This document shows positions 27,432-34,561 of a DNA stretch of 64,000 bases, piece after piece. This stretch comes from DASRDR01 sp963812945 [NCBI: uncultured Candidatus Rokubacteria bacterium] (GTDB lineage Bacteria > Methylomirabilota > Methylomirabilia > Rokubacteriales), in NCBI GenBank assembly GCA_963812945.1, contig CAWEXD010000008.1, positions 1,860,001 to 1,924,000 of the forward strand, written 5' to 3'. The notes below the pieces were generated by a model. The model worked only from the letters and a program-made list of their open reading frames with translations. It made no database searches and was not told the origin of the DNA. The first letter of the stretch is position 1. Every line of letters starts with the position of its first letter. The translations under genes were made by a program, and so were the position numbers.

Positions 27432-28570
27432 TCGAGGCCCGCGACTTCCTGGACCCGGCCCGCGAGCGGGGCTTCGCCTTCTACGCGGGCGTCCCCTGCT
27501 CGTTCCTCACGCCGATCATCAACCGGGTCATCAGCGACCCCGCCCTCGCGTACGTGGGGGCGACCAGCGAGGGGGAGGCCGTCGCCGTGGCGGCCGGCGC
27601 CTGGCTCGCCGGCCGGAAGACGGTCGTCATGTGCCAGAACTCGGGCCTGGGAAACGCGGTGAACCCGCTGACCTCACTCTGCTTCCCGTTCCGCATCCCG
27701 ACGCTCCTGGTCGTGACATGGCGGGGTCAGCCCGGCATCGGGGACGAGCCGCAGCACGAGCTGATGGGCGAGATCACCGGCCGCCTCTTCGACACGATGC
27801 GGATCCCCCACCGGCCGTTCCCGGCCACGTCCGACGAGGTCGAGCGCGTCCTGGCCCTGGCCGAGGCCGAGATGAGCCGCTCGGACCTGCCCTTCGCGCT
27901 GATGATGGCGAAAGACACCGTCCGCGACGACGGCCTCAACGAGAAGCCGGCCGGGCCGCGGCCGCCCGGCACGCGGCGCGACTTCCGGGAGCACGGGCGC
28001 CGGCCGGCGCGCGTGGAGGTGCTGGAGCGCTTCCTCGGCCTCGTGTCCCCGGCGGCGGCGGTCGTGGCGACGACGGGGAAGTGCGGCCGCGAGCTCTACA
28101 CCCTGGCCGACCGGGCCCAGCACCTCTACCAGGTCGGGTCGATGGGATGCGCCAGCGCGATGGGGCTCGGCGTGGCGCTCCACACGCCGCGGCCGGTGGT
28201 CGTGCTCGACGGCGACGGCGCCGCGCTGATGAAGCTCGGCAACCTCGCGACGATCGGGAGCCGTGCGCCGGCGAACCTCGTCCACGTCGTCCTCGACAAC
28301 GCGGTCCACGACTCGACGGGCGGGCAGGCCACGGTGTCCCCGAACGTCGAGTTCGCCGGGGTCGCCCTCGCCTGCGGCTACGCGAGCGGCGCCAGCGCCG
28401 ACAGCCTCGCCGGCTTCGAGCGCGCCTGGGCAGCGACCCGCGACGAGGCCGGGCCCCATCTGATCCACGTGCGGATCGCCCCGGGCTCCCTGGCGAAGCT
28501 GGGGCGGCCGACCATCAAGCCTCCGGAGGTCGCCCGCCGCTTCCGCGCCTTCCTCGCCGGCCCCTCGTAG
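27428..28570 (+). CDS. aepY: Phosphonopyruvate decarboxylase
   Basis: 380 residues, ThDP-dependent. It removes CO2 from phosphonopyruvate to give phosphonoacetaldehyde, pulling the unfavourable mutase reaction forward. Visible motifs: [14 protein letters not shown], catalytic Glu in [31 protein letters not shown], and the ThDP/Mg site [11 protein letters not shown]...VVLDN. The only start that fits the family N-terminus is CTG 27428, whose CTGA overlaps the aepX stop; GAGGA lies 8 nt upstream. The 3' end overlaps metG by 56 nt, convergently. Confidence 0.9.
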   Translation: MIEARDFLDPARERGFAFYAGVPCSFLTPIINRVISDPALAYVGATSEGEAVAVAAGAWLAGRKTVVMCQNSGLGNAVNPLTSLCFPFRIPTLLVVTWRGQPGIGDEPQHELMGEITGRLFDTMRIPHRPFPATSDEVERVLALAEAEMSRSDLPFALMMAKDTVRDDGLNEKPAGPRPPGTRRDFREHGRRPARVEVLERFLGLVSPAAAVVATTGKCGRELYTLADRAQHLYQVGSMGCASAMGLGVALHTPRPVVVLDGDGAALMKLGNLATIGSRAPANLVHVVLDNAVHDSTGGQATVSPNVEFAGVALACGYASGASADSLAGFERAWAATRDEAGPHLIHVRIAPGSLAKLGRPTIKPPEVARRFRAFLAGPS

Positions 28571-30161
28571 CTTCCGCGTCCGGGCGCCGCGAGACGCCAT
28601 TCCCGAGGTCCGGGCGTGGGAAGAGCGGCGGCGCCTGTCCCACGAGACGGCCGGGCTGGAGACCGCCCCACTCGAGGCCCCTGGTCCAGCACTGGGCGAG
28701 CGGCACACCGAGGGTGGCGGCGATGCGCTCGGCGGTCTCGGGCAGGAGCGGCCGGAGTCCTTCCCCGATCACCCGGCACGCCTCCGCCAGGTCGTAGAGC
28801 ACCGTGTCGAGCCGGCGGGCAGCATTCCTGGCGCCCTCGCGCTCTTGGCGGGCCAGCGTCCAGGGGCGCTCGTCCTCCACGTGGCGGTTGGCCCGGACGA
28901 CCAGAGCGAACACCGCGTCGAGCGCCGCGCGCGGATCGAATGACACACCCAGCGCCTGCTCGATCCTCGGAGGCAGGCTCGCCGCGGCCGCCCGGAGCTC
29001 GGAGTCGGCCGAGCCGTGCGACTCCGGCACCACGCCTGCTCGGTGCCGGTGGAGCAGTCCCACGACGCGGCTCACCAGGTTTCCGAGATCATCAGCCAGC
29101 TCGGCTGAGTAGACACGAGCGAAGGCCGTGTCGCTGAAGTCGGCGTCACCCGTCGGCGGGACGTGCCTGAGCAGCCAGTAGCGCACGGCGTCCGCACCCC
29201 AGGACTGGGAGAGGGCCACAGGATCGACCCCCGTGCCGAGAGACTTGCTCATCCGGCGTCCGCCCCGGGTCAGGAAGCCGTGGACGAAGATGGTCGTGGG
29301 GATGGCCGCCCCGGCCGACAGCAGCATCGCCGGCCAGTAGATGGCGTGAAACCGGAGGATGTTCTTGCCGATCACGTGGACGCGGGTGGGGCTCTCGCGC
29401 CAATACCGCCGATAGAGCGGATCCTCAGCCTCCGCACCGTAACCCAGCGCCGTGACGTAGTTCGTGAGGGCGTCGAACCAAACGTAGATCACCTGGTCCG
29501 GGTCGCCCGGGACCTCGATCCCCCAGCCACGCGCGCGGGCACGCGTCCGGGAGATGCTGAAATCCTCGAGGCCCCGCGCCACGAACGCACGCACCTCCCG
29601 GTGCCGCTCCTCGGGGATCACCCGGAGCCTCCCCTCGTCCAGGAGCCGGGCGAGAGCGGCCCCGTACCGCGAGAGCCGAAAGAAGTGGTTCTCCTCCTCC
29701 ACCATCTCGGGCGCCGTCTCGTGATCCGGACAGCGCCCGTCGAGGAGCTCGTCCGGCGCGAAGAAGCTCTCGCAGCGGACGCAGTAGAGGCCGCGGTAGG
29801 GACGCCGGTACACGTCTCCCCGCGCCGCGCAGGCCTCCCAGAAGCGGCGCACGCCGGCGACGTGGCGCAAATCGGTCGCGGTGCGGATGAAGTCGTCGTT
29901 CGAGATTCGAAGTACCGACGTCAGATCTCGGAAGCGCCCGGCATTGCGGTCGACCAGATCGCGAACCGGGACGCCGGCTCGCTCCGCGGCCAGCACGTTG
30001 GTGAGGCTGTTCTCGTCCGTGCCGGTCAGGAAGCGCGTGTCGTCCCCGCGCAGCCGCTGGAACCGCGCAAGGACATCCGCCTGGACGAGCTCGAGCGCGA
30101 ACCCGAGGTGCGGGTCGGCGTTGACGTACGGGATTGCGGTGGTGACGTAGTACGCGCCCAT
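28515..30161 (-). CDS. metG: Methionyl-tRNA synthetase (HLGF subfamily)
   Basis: 548 residues, class I. The HIGH motif reads HLGF (residues 18-21) in DPHLGFALELVQADVL, the form I associate with a subgroup common in actinomycetes; KMSKS is RRMSKSLG. Zinc-type ligands CVRC and CPDH flank residues 128-148. The anticodon domain is present, but there is no C-terminal tRNA-binding domain. ATG 30161 has GAGGAGG upstream. Its 5' leader contains a Met-rich mini-ORF and competing hairpins (30185-30333). The C-terminal 19 codons overlap the convergent aepY. Confidence 0.92.
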   Translation of the reverse strand: MGAYYVTTAIPYVNADPHLGFALELVQADVLARFQRLRGDDTRFLTGTDENSLTNVLAAERAGVPVRDLVDRNAGRFRDLTSVLRISNDDFIRTATDLRHVAGVRRFWEACAARGDVYRRPYRGLYCVRCESFFAPDELLDGRCPDHETAPEMVEEENHFFRLSRYGAALARLLDEGRLRVIPEERHREVRAFVARGLEDFSISRTRARARGWGIEVPGDPDQVIYVWFDALTNYVTALGYGAEAEDPLYRRYWRESPTRVHVIGKNILRFHAIYWPAMLLSAGAAIPTTIFVHGFLTRGGRRMSKSLGTGVDPVALSQSWGADAVRYWLLRHVPPTGDADFSDTAFARVYSAELADDLGNLVSRVVGLLHRHRAGVVPESHGSADSELRAAAASLPPRIEQALGVSFDPRAALDAVFALVVRANRHVEDERPWTLARQEREGARNAARRLDTVLYDLAEACRVIGEGLRPLLPETAERIAATLGVPLAQCWTRGLEWGGLQPGRLVGQAPPLFPRPDLGNGVSRRPDAEATRGRRGRRGSGGRPPEA

Positions 30162-30184
30162 CCTCTGCCTCCTCTCGTCGTGGG

Positions 30185-30288
30185 CCCGTGGCCGAACGAC
30201 GGAGAAAGCAGAACGGCCACGGGAGGGCTGGGCCCACCCGTGGCCGCGGCGCGCGCGTCTAGCGCGGTGCCGCCTCCGGGGTGGGGGG
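30185..30288 (-). promoter_or_regulatory. Competing hairpins of the metG leader (candidate attenuator)
   Basis: In transcript order: segment 1 (30288-30278, CCCCCCACCCC); segment 2 (30246-30233, CGGCCACGGGTGGG); segment 3 (30223-30214, CCCGTGGCCG); segment 4 (30194-30185, CGGCCACGGG). Segment 3 is a perfect 10-bp complement of both 2 and 4, and segment 1 can pair with GGGTGGG of segment 2. So 1:2/3:4 and 2:3 are mutually exclusive, as in trp-type leaders. Segment 4 ends about 10 nt before the metG ribosome site. No T-run follows 3:4, so control could be on translation or Rho; a pyrimidine-rich tract (ttctgctttctcc) follows 2:3. Confidence 0.6.
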
Positions 30289-30333
30289 ACTCATGCCCAT
30301 GGCCATCATCGAGACGCGATCGCCGCGCTGCAT
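30259..30333 (-). CDS. Methionine-rich leader peptide of metG
   Basis: 24 codons ending in TAG. Met occupies codons 1, 9, 10, 12 and 14 (local string SMMAMGM), far above normal Met use. An extended -10 box TGATAAGGT (30348-30340) ends 6 nt before the ATG, so the transcript should start at the leader peptide's first codon. The ORF lies 97 nt before metG and is followed by the competing hairpins. A ribosome waiting on Met codons 9-14 would cover segment 1 of the hairpin set. Reads as a sensor of charged tRNA-Met. Confidence 0.6.
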   Translation of the reverse strand: MQRGDRVSMMAMGMSPPTPEAAPR

Positions 30334-30339
30334 GCGCCC

Positions 30340-30348
30340 ACCTTATCA
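30340..30348 (-). promoter_or_regulatory. Extended -10 promoter of the metG leader
   Basis: TGATAAGGT on the minus strand: TG, one base, then TAAGGT, with a 6-nt gap to the leader ATG at 30333. No -35 box is evident. Confidence 0.5.
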
Positions 30349-30503
30349 CGCGCGGGCTGCCCGCGGCTACGCGAGGGGTACGCTCGGACAGCCTCGCCTG
30401 GCGCAGCCGGCGGGGCCCTCTGCGCTTACATGTTCTTGGACTACTTCACACTTGCTGGCCGATCGGCCTGACCTGGTGCATCCCTCGGCATGCGAGGGTC
30501 GCG

Positions 30504-30509
30504 TACACT
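30504..30509 (+). promoter_or_regulatory. Leaderless -10 box for CoA-binding/selenoprotein operon
   Basis: TACACT ends 6 nt before GTG 30516. An inverted repeat CCTCG-GCATG-CGAGG lies just upstream (30483-30497) and could be an operator. Confidence 0.55.
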
Positions 30510-30515
30510 GCGTCC

Positions 30516-30956
30516 GTGGACGACTGGCGCGAGAACCTCGTCACCGACGCCGGCGGCATCGCGGAGATCGTGCGGGAGTGCCGGCGGATCGCCGTCCTCG
30601 GGGTCAAGCCCGAGTCCCGGGCGGGCGCGCCCGCCTTCTTCGTGCCGGAGTACATGCTCCGCCAGGGCTACGACATCGTGCCGGTGCCCGTCTACTACCC
30701 GGACGTCGTCGAGATCCTCGGGCGCCGGGTCTACCGGTCGCTCCGTGACGTGCCCCCGCCGATCGACATGGTGAACGTGTTCCGGCGCCCGCGGGACATC
30801 CCGCCCCACGTCCCGGACATCCTGGCGGTGAAGCCCCGCGTCGCGTGGCTCCAGCTCGGGATCGCCCACGCGGAGGCGGCCGAGACCCTCGCGCGCGCGG
30901 GGATCCGGGTCGTCCAGGACCGGTGCCTCCTGGTGGAGCACCGGCGGCTCGCGTGA
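30516..30956 (+). CDS. CoA-binding (YccU-like) protein
   Basis: 146 residues. CoA_binding_2 family: CRRIAVLGVKPESR at the N-terminal Rossmann loop, YDIVPVPVYYPDVVEILG, VNVFRRPRDIP and a C-terminal RAGIRVVQDRCLLVEHRRL. Members bind CoA; some change conformation or become CoA-modified under oxidative stress. Leaderless start at GTG 30516. Its TGA overlaps the GTG of the selenoprotein gene that follows (GTGA), so both are made from one transcript. Confidence 0.85.
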   Translation: MDDWRENLVTDAGGIAEIVRECRRIAVLGVKPESRAGAPAFFVPEYMLRQGYDIVPVPVYYPDVVEILGRRVYRSLRDVPPPIDMVNVFRRPRDIPPHVPDILAVKPRVAWLQLGIAHAEAAETLARAGIRVVQDRCLLVEHRRLA

Positions 30957-31495
30957 CCGCTGCCGCCGGGCTCGCGGCGCGCCTCGCGCCCATCGTCCTG
31001 CCGGACGCCGACGGCCAGCCGGTCCGCCTGGGCTCGCTCTGGGCCGACGCGCCGGCCGTCGTCGTCCTGCTCCGGCACTACGGCTGAATCTTCTGCCGGG
31101 AGCACGTCGCGCAGTTGCGCGACCACGAGGCCGAGCTCCGGGCGCGGGGGGCCGGCCTGGCAGCGATCGGCCTCGGGGACGCCGCGTACGCCCGCGCGTT
31201 CCGCGAGGAGTCCGGGATCACCTTCCCGCTGCTCGTCGACGCCGAGCGCCAGGCCTACCGGGCCGCCGGCCTCGGCTCCGCTTCCCTGCTCCACGTGCTC
31301 CGCCCGGACAACATCGTGGCCCTCCTCCGGGCTCGCGCCGCCGGGCACCGCCAGCACCGGAAGGGGCCGAATCCGTTCCAGCTGGGCGGGAGCTTCGTCC
31401 TCGGACCGGGGAACGTCGACCGCTACGCGCACGTGAGCCAGACGTTCGGCGACAACGCCCCGGTCGCCGCGCTCCTGGCCGCGCTCGAGCGCTGA
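30953..31495 (+). CDS. Peroxiredoxin-like selenoprotein (UxxC), TGA at codon 45 read as Sec
   Basis: 180 residues if TGA 31085-31087 is selenocysteine. The frame is coherent on both sides: a thioredoxin-fold N-terminus (LPDADGQPVRLGSLW), then RHYG-U-IFCREHVAQLR, where relatives have RHFGCxFCREQ with redox Cys, then a typical Prx-like tail. Residue 45 is thus the predicted peroxidatic Sec and Cys48 its partner. A stem-loop follows the TGA at the right distance (31106-31123). GTG 30953 overlaps the stop of the CoA-binding gene. Likely a cytosolic thiol-dependent peroxidase or reductase. Confidence 0.85.
31106..31123 (+). ncRNA. Bacterial SECIS-like stem-loop of the first selenoprotein
   Basis: GTCGCGC, loop AGTT, GCGCGAC: a perfect 7-bp stem that starts 18 nt after the TGA, with the loop 25-28 nt after it, within the range of bacterial SECIS elements. 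The loop includes the expected unpaired G and U. It overlaps the coding of A-Q-L-R, using TTG for Leu, a rare codon in this GC-rich DNA. Confidence 0.65.
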
Positions 31496-31562
31496 CCGCA
31501 CGCCTCGCCGCGCGGCGCTGCCGCAGCCCGGCTTCGAAGACGTTCAGCCACCCGCAGCGGCG

Positions 31563-32057
31563 TCAGTCGGGGTGGTAGACCTGCATCATGGCGCGCAGGT
31601 CTTGACGCAGCTCCTCGAGCGTCGGGCGGCCGACGAACCAGCCCCCGTCGTAGATCCTGTGGATGGCGAGATCCGGTCCCACCGAGAAGCTGTACGGGTA
31701 CGCGATGCGCGGGTGCGCGCGGTCGGTCTCGTCGACGATGCCTAGCTTCGTGATGGCCCGGCGCCCGTGATCGCTCAGGAACGCGAAGGTCGCGCCCAGC
31801 CCGGCACGGAACGCCCCGCTGACCTCGGGCGCGTCGGTGCTGATCACCGCGAGGTGGCAGTAGTTCACGTCGAGCTCGCGCTGGAACTCCGTCAAGTGCC
31901 GCAACTGGCACTGGCACTTCGGTCACCAGTACCCGCGATAGAAGCTGACGACGAGCGGGTACCCGGCGGCGAGCTTGGAGAGTCTCACGGGCTCTCCTCG
32001 GTGATCGGGCAGCTCCAGATCGGGAAAGCGACCGCCGGCCACGAGACTCTTGTGCAT
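31563..32057 (-). CDS. AhpC/TSA-type peroxiredoxin-like selenoprotein (UxxC), TGA at codon 45 read as Sec
   Basis: 164 residues if TGA 31925-31923 is selenocysteine. The frame runs from ATG 32057 (GGGGG 6 nt upstream) through FPDLELPDHRGEPV and VVSFYRGYW-U-PKCQCQLRHL; common homologues have FYRGxWCPYC, so Sec replaces the peroxidatic Cys. After the TGA comes a normal Prx tail (VDETDRAHPRIAYPYSFSV). A SECIS-like stem follows. It is the last gene of a minus-strand operon with DCC, DUF4166 and a SRPBCC/DoxX-like gene. Confidence 0.87.
31894..31919 (-). ncRNA. Bacterial SECIS-like stem-loop of the second selenoprotein
   Basis: In transcript sense AAGTGCC (31919-31913) pairs with GGCACTT (31900-31894); inside, GC-CAGTT-GC forms a small apical loop about 16-20 nt after the TGA. 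The apical CAGTTGC matches that of the first selenoprotein's element, and again encodes Q-L with a TTG codon. Confidence 0.6.
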
Positions 32058-32090
32058 GGTTGCCCCCTTCGAAGCGTGTGGATTCAACGG

Positions 32091-32534
32091 TCAGCCCGAC
32101 TGATCGAGGAACCGGGCACGATGGCGCGGGTCTGGGAGCGGGCAGGTGTCGTAGCGGCCGAACAGGCGATAGCGGGTGCGCGCCACGAGATCGTACCCGA
32201 GGTCGCGCAATGGCCTCGGCACGACGCGCAGCAGAGAGGCGGCCCGCCAGGGGCCGCCCAGCTCCCGGAGTATCCAGAGCGCCGCGTCTGACTTTCGCAG
32301 CAGCCGCTCGTCCGGCCGGCCGAGAGCGAGCACCAGGTAGAGCGTGTCGAGGTCCCGGGGATCTCGGCCGTGTCGCGTCAGGATCTCCCCGGCCAGGGCG
32401 CTCTGCAGCGCGGCGAAGCGGAATCGCCCGGCCGGGTCCCGCGCCAGCACGAAGCGGTTGAGCCGGTGACAGAGGCCGCAGACTCCGTCGTAGAGGATGA
32501 GCGGCGCTTCCGTCGCGTGCCCGGGGTCACTCAC
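32091..32534 (-). CDS. DCC-family thiol-disulfide oxidoreductase-like protein
   Basis: 147 residues. The family motif DGVCGLCHRLNRFVL (DxxCxxC) is at residues 16-30. DCC proteins are predicted redox proteins that often sit beside DoxX-like and DUF4166 genes, as here. GTG 32534 overlaps the stop of the DUF4166 gene by 8 nt. The selenoprotein gene starts 33 nt downstream on the same strand, which suggests a shared redox role. Confidence 0.88.
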   Translation of the reverse strand: MSDPGHATEAPLILYDGVCGLCHRLNRFVLARDPAGRFRFAALQSALAGEILTRHGRDPRDLDTLYLVLALGRPDERLLRKSDAALWILRELGGPWRAASLLRVVPRPLRDLGYDLVARTRYRLFGRYDTCPLPDPRHRARFLDQSG

Positions 32535-33207
32535 GCCGTTCCTCCCGCAGGGGACGGACGTGGGGCGGCACCGCCCCGCGAGGGCACGCCGGCCACTCGG
32601 CGGTGAACCAGCCGCGGTAGCCGAAGAGCCGGCCCCACGCCCGGTTCGTCACCACCACCTCGATGCCGAACCGCTGGGTCCTGTCGTCGAACCACTCGTG
32701 CACGTCCGCCACGCCGGAGAACAGGAGCGGGAAGCGAAACGCGAGCGGCCCCTCGTAGAACCGCTGCTCGCCCGAGCGGAGCCGGAGACCGCCGCGCTCG
32801 TCCACGCTCAGGTGAATGTCGACCGCGAGATGCTGGTGCGTGCCGAGGTAGTCGACGATGCAGCCGCGACGCTCGGCGTAGACCATCGTGGCGTCGAACC
32901 GCCGCGTCCGGCGCGGAAGCTCGAACGTCCGAACCCAGGTCACCGTCTCCCGGCCCAGCCCATCCACGTAGGCGTAGTTCTCGATTCGGAACGGCACGTC
33001 CCGGCCGGTCGCCGGGAACATGATGTGGCGCCAGGCCCCGACGGCGAGGAACGGCAGCGTGTAGGCGGGCCCCCGCCACACTTCCTCCATCCGGCCGGTC
33101 CCGACCGAGGCGATGCCGTCGGCGCTTCCGAAGCCGAAACGCCGCTGGACCTCGGGGTGCAGGCGGTCGAAGTCACGACCGAGCGCTCGCCGGTAGATCG
33201 AGCTCAC
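32527..33207 (-). CDS. DUF4166-domain protein
   Basis: 226 residues. N-terminal IYRRALGRDFDRLHPEVQRRFGF and central VPFRIENYAYVDGLGRETVTWVRTF match DUF4166, a domain often fused or adjacent to epimerase-like and DoxX-like proteins. Function unknown; no signal peptide. GTG 33207 overlaps the upstream stop as GTGA. Confidence 0.8.
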   Translation of the reverse strand: MSSIYRRALGRDFDRLHPEVQRRFGFGSADGIASVGTGRMEEVWRGPAYTLPFLAVGAWRHIMFPATGRDVPFRIENYAYVDGLGRETVTWVRTFELPRRTRRFDATMVYAERRGCIVDYLGTHQHLAVDIHLSVDERGGLRLRSGEQRFYEGPLAFRFPLLFSGVADVHEWFDDRTQRFGIEVVVTNRAWGRLFGYRGWFTAEWPACPRGAVPPHVRPLREERRE

Positions 33208-34118
33208 AGGGAGCCGGGCCCCGGACGGCGCCGGCAGTGACGCGCCGACACCACGTCCTTCGACGCCCACCAGCCGATCGAGGCGAGCGCCGCCATCCCG
33301 AGGATGAGCGTCGGGGGGTTGAACGGTGCGAGGAAGCTCGCCGGGGCGGCGAAGAGCGCCGCGAGTGCGAACGCCGGCAGGACGAGCAGGGTCAGGGCGA
33401 ACGGCCAGCGCGCTCCCGGCCGCGCGAGCATCAGGAGCCCGAGGCCGATCTCGGCGAGGCCCATGAGCGTGAGGGCCGGACGCGCGTATCCCCCGAAGAA
33501 CCCGGTCGCTTCCAGGAGGGCCAGCTCGCCACGCCCGGGCGCGAGCAGCTTGGGAACCAGGCCCTGATAGATCCACACCGCGGCCAGGCCGTACCGGGCC
33601 ACCGCGTGGATCAGGGCCTGGCGGAGCGCAGTCTCGGGCTCGAGGCCCTGCTCCAGCCAGCGGCGCAACCGGTCGAAGCTCCACGCGGTCGCCCACCCGA
33701 GGAGCGGCCGGAACACGAGGGCGTCGAGCCAGCGACCAAGGAGCCCGAAGCGCGGCGCGTAGTCGTAGCGCGTGAGGAACCGGATCGACGCGCCGTCGGG
33801 CACGTACTTCCAGTAGCCTGAGCCCTCGCGGATGAGGGACTTCGGGTCCGCGGACCAGAAGCGGAGGGCGGAGCTGCGCGTCCCGTCGGCCAGGTCGCGC
33901 TCGCCGACCGACTCGCCCTCGCCCGAGACGCCGAGGCCGAACCCGATCCGGGTCTCGTAGAGGAAGCGCTGGGGCTCTCCGGGATCGGGCCGAGGCAGGT
34001 ACGCGATGCGGGTGAACCGGAGGTCCCACCGCTGGTGGAGATCCGGCGACTGGGTGAGGCGCCATAGCTCGTCGAGCGGCGCCCGGATCGCGATCTCCAC
34101 GTAGATGGGCTCGCCCAT
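33204..34118 (-). CDS. SRPBCC-type domain fused to DoxX-like membrane domain
   Basis: 304 residues. Residues 1-150 resemble a START/SRPBCC lipid-binding fold (YVEIAIRAPLDELWRLTQSPDLHQRWD). Residues 175-290 hold about four hydrophobic helices in the DoxX-like pattern (RYGLAAVWIYQGLVPKLL, ALTLMGLAEIGLGLLML). First gene of the redox operon. ATG 34118 has TAGACT ending 7 nt upstream and no ribosome site, so the operon mRNA is probably leaderless. Confidence 0.75.
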   Translation of the reverse strand: MGEPIYVEIAIRAPLDELWRLTQSPDLHQRWDLRFTRIAYLPRPDPGEPQRFLYETRIGFGLGVSGEGESVGERDLADGTRSSALRFWSADPKSLIREGSGYWKYVPDGASIRFLTRYDYAPRFGLLGRWLDALVFRPLLGWATAWSFDRLRRWLEQGLEPETALRQALIHAVARYGLAAVWIYQGLVPKLLAPGRGELALLEATGFFGGYARPALTLMGLAEIGLGLLMLARPGARWPFALTLLVLPAFALAALFAAPASFLAPFNPPTLILGMAALASIGWWASKDVVSARHCRRRPGPGSL

Positions 34119-34125
34119 CCGGGTC

Positions 34126-34131
34126 AGTCTA
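34126..34131 (-). promoter_or_regulatory. Leaderless -10 box for the redox operon
   Basis: TAGACT on the minus strand ends 7 nt before ATG 34118. Confidence 0.5.
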
Positions 34132-34251
34132 TCCCGGAGGCCCCGCGGATCCCCCAGGTGTCGAACGGCGTTGCCTCCCGCCCGTGCGGGCGCGCTCTTG
34201 CCCGGGGAACGGGCGAGTATCGGAGGCCTTGGCCACGAGAGAATGATGATG

Positions 34252-34257
34252 TAGCCT
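34252..34257 (+). promoter_or_regulatory. Leaderless -10 box for the VapBC-like module
   Basis: TAGCCT ends 7 nt before ATG 34265. The surrounding sequence (gatgatgtagcctcatacac) is A/T-rich for this genome and includes imperfect dyads suited to an autoregulatory antitoxin operator. Confidence 0.45.
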
Positions 34258-34264
34258 CATACAC

Positions 34265-34561
34265 ATGCGTCGTACACAGCTCCTCCTCCCCCCCGATCTC
34301 CACCGGCGCGCCGCCGATGCCGCCCGGGCCCGGCGACTCTCGCTCGGGAGCCTCGTACGGGAGGCCCTCACCGAGTACCTCGCGCGCACGGGGACCGCGC
34401 AGCCCGCACCCGAGGCCGTCCAGGGGGTATTGCTCGGCCAGGCCTTCGACGATCCGGATCCCGATCGGCATCTGTCGGTCGACGTCGACTTCTATCTATA
34501 CGGCGCGCCCAGGCAGTCCCGCCCGCGACGCCGCCGGTCGCCGGCGAGCCGCCGCCCGTGA
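34265..34561 (+). CDS. Ribbon-helix-helix antitoxin (VapB-like)
   Basis: 98 residues. The N-terminal RTQLLLPPDLHRRAADAARARRLSLGSLVREALTEYL is a CopG/RHH DNA-binding fold (beta strand then two helices; here described by residues 3-39). The acidic C-terminal part (DDPDPDRHLSVDVD) would bind the toxin. Its stop overlaps the toxin GTG (GTGA). Expected to neutralise the PIN protein and repress the promoter. Confidence 0.85.
   Translation: MRRTQLLLPPDLHRRAADAARARRLSLGSLVREALTEYLARTGTAQPAPEAVQGVLLGQAFDDPDPDRHLSVDVDFYLYGAPRQSRPRRRRSPASRRP

Noticed and set aside
28515-28570. Frameshift at the metG 3' end because of overlap with aepY
   Set aside because: Both genes are complete; the overlap affects only the low-complexity C-terminal tail of MetRS and the last residues of the decarboxylase.
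31085-31087. TGA as a nonsense mutation or frameshift making a pseudogene
   Set aside because: The frame and protein family continue without a gap, the TGA replaces the redox Cys exactly, a SECIS-like stem follows, and a second gene next door shows the same pattern.
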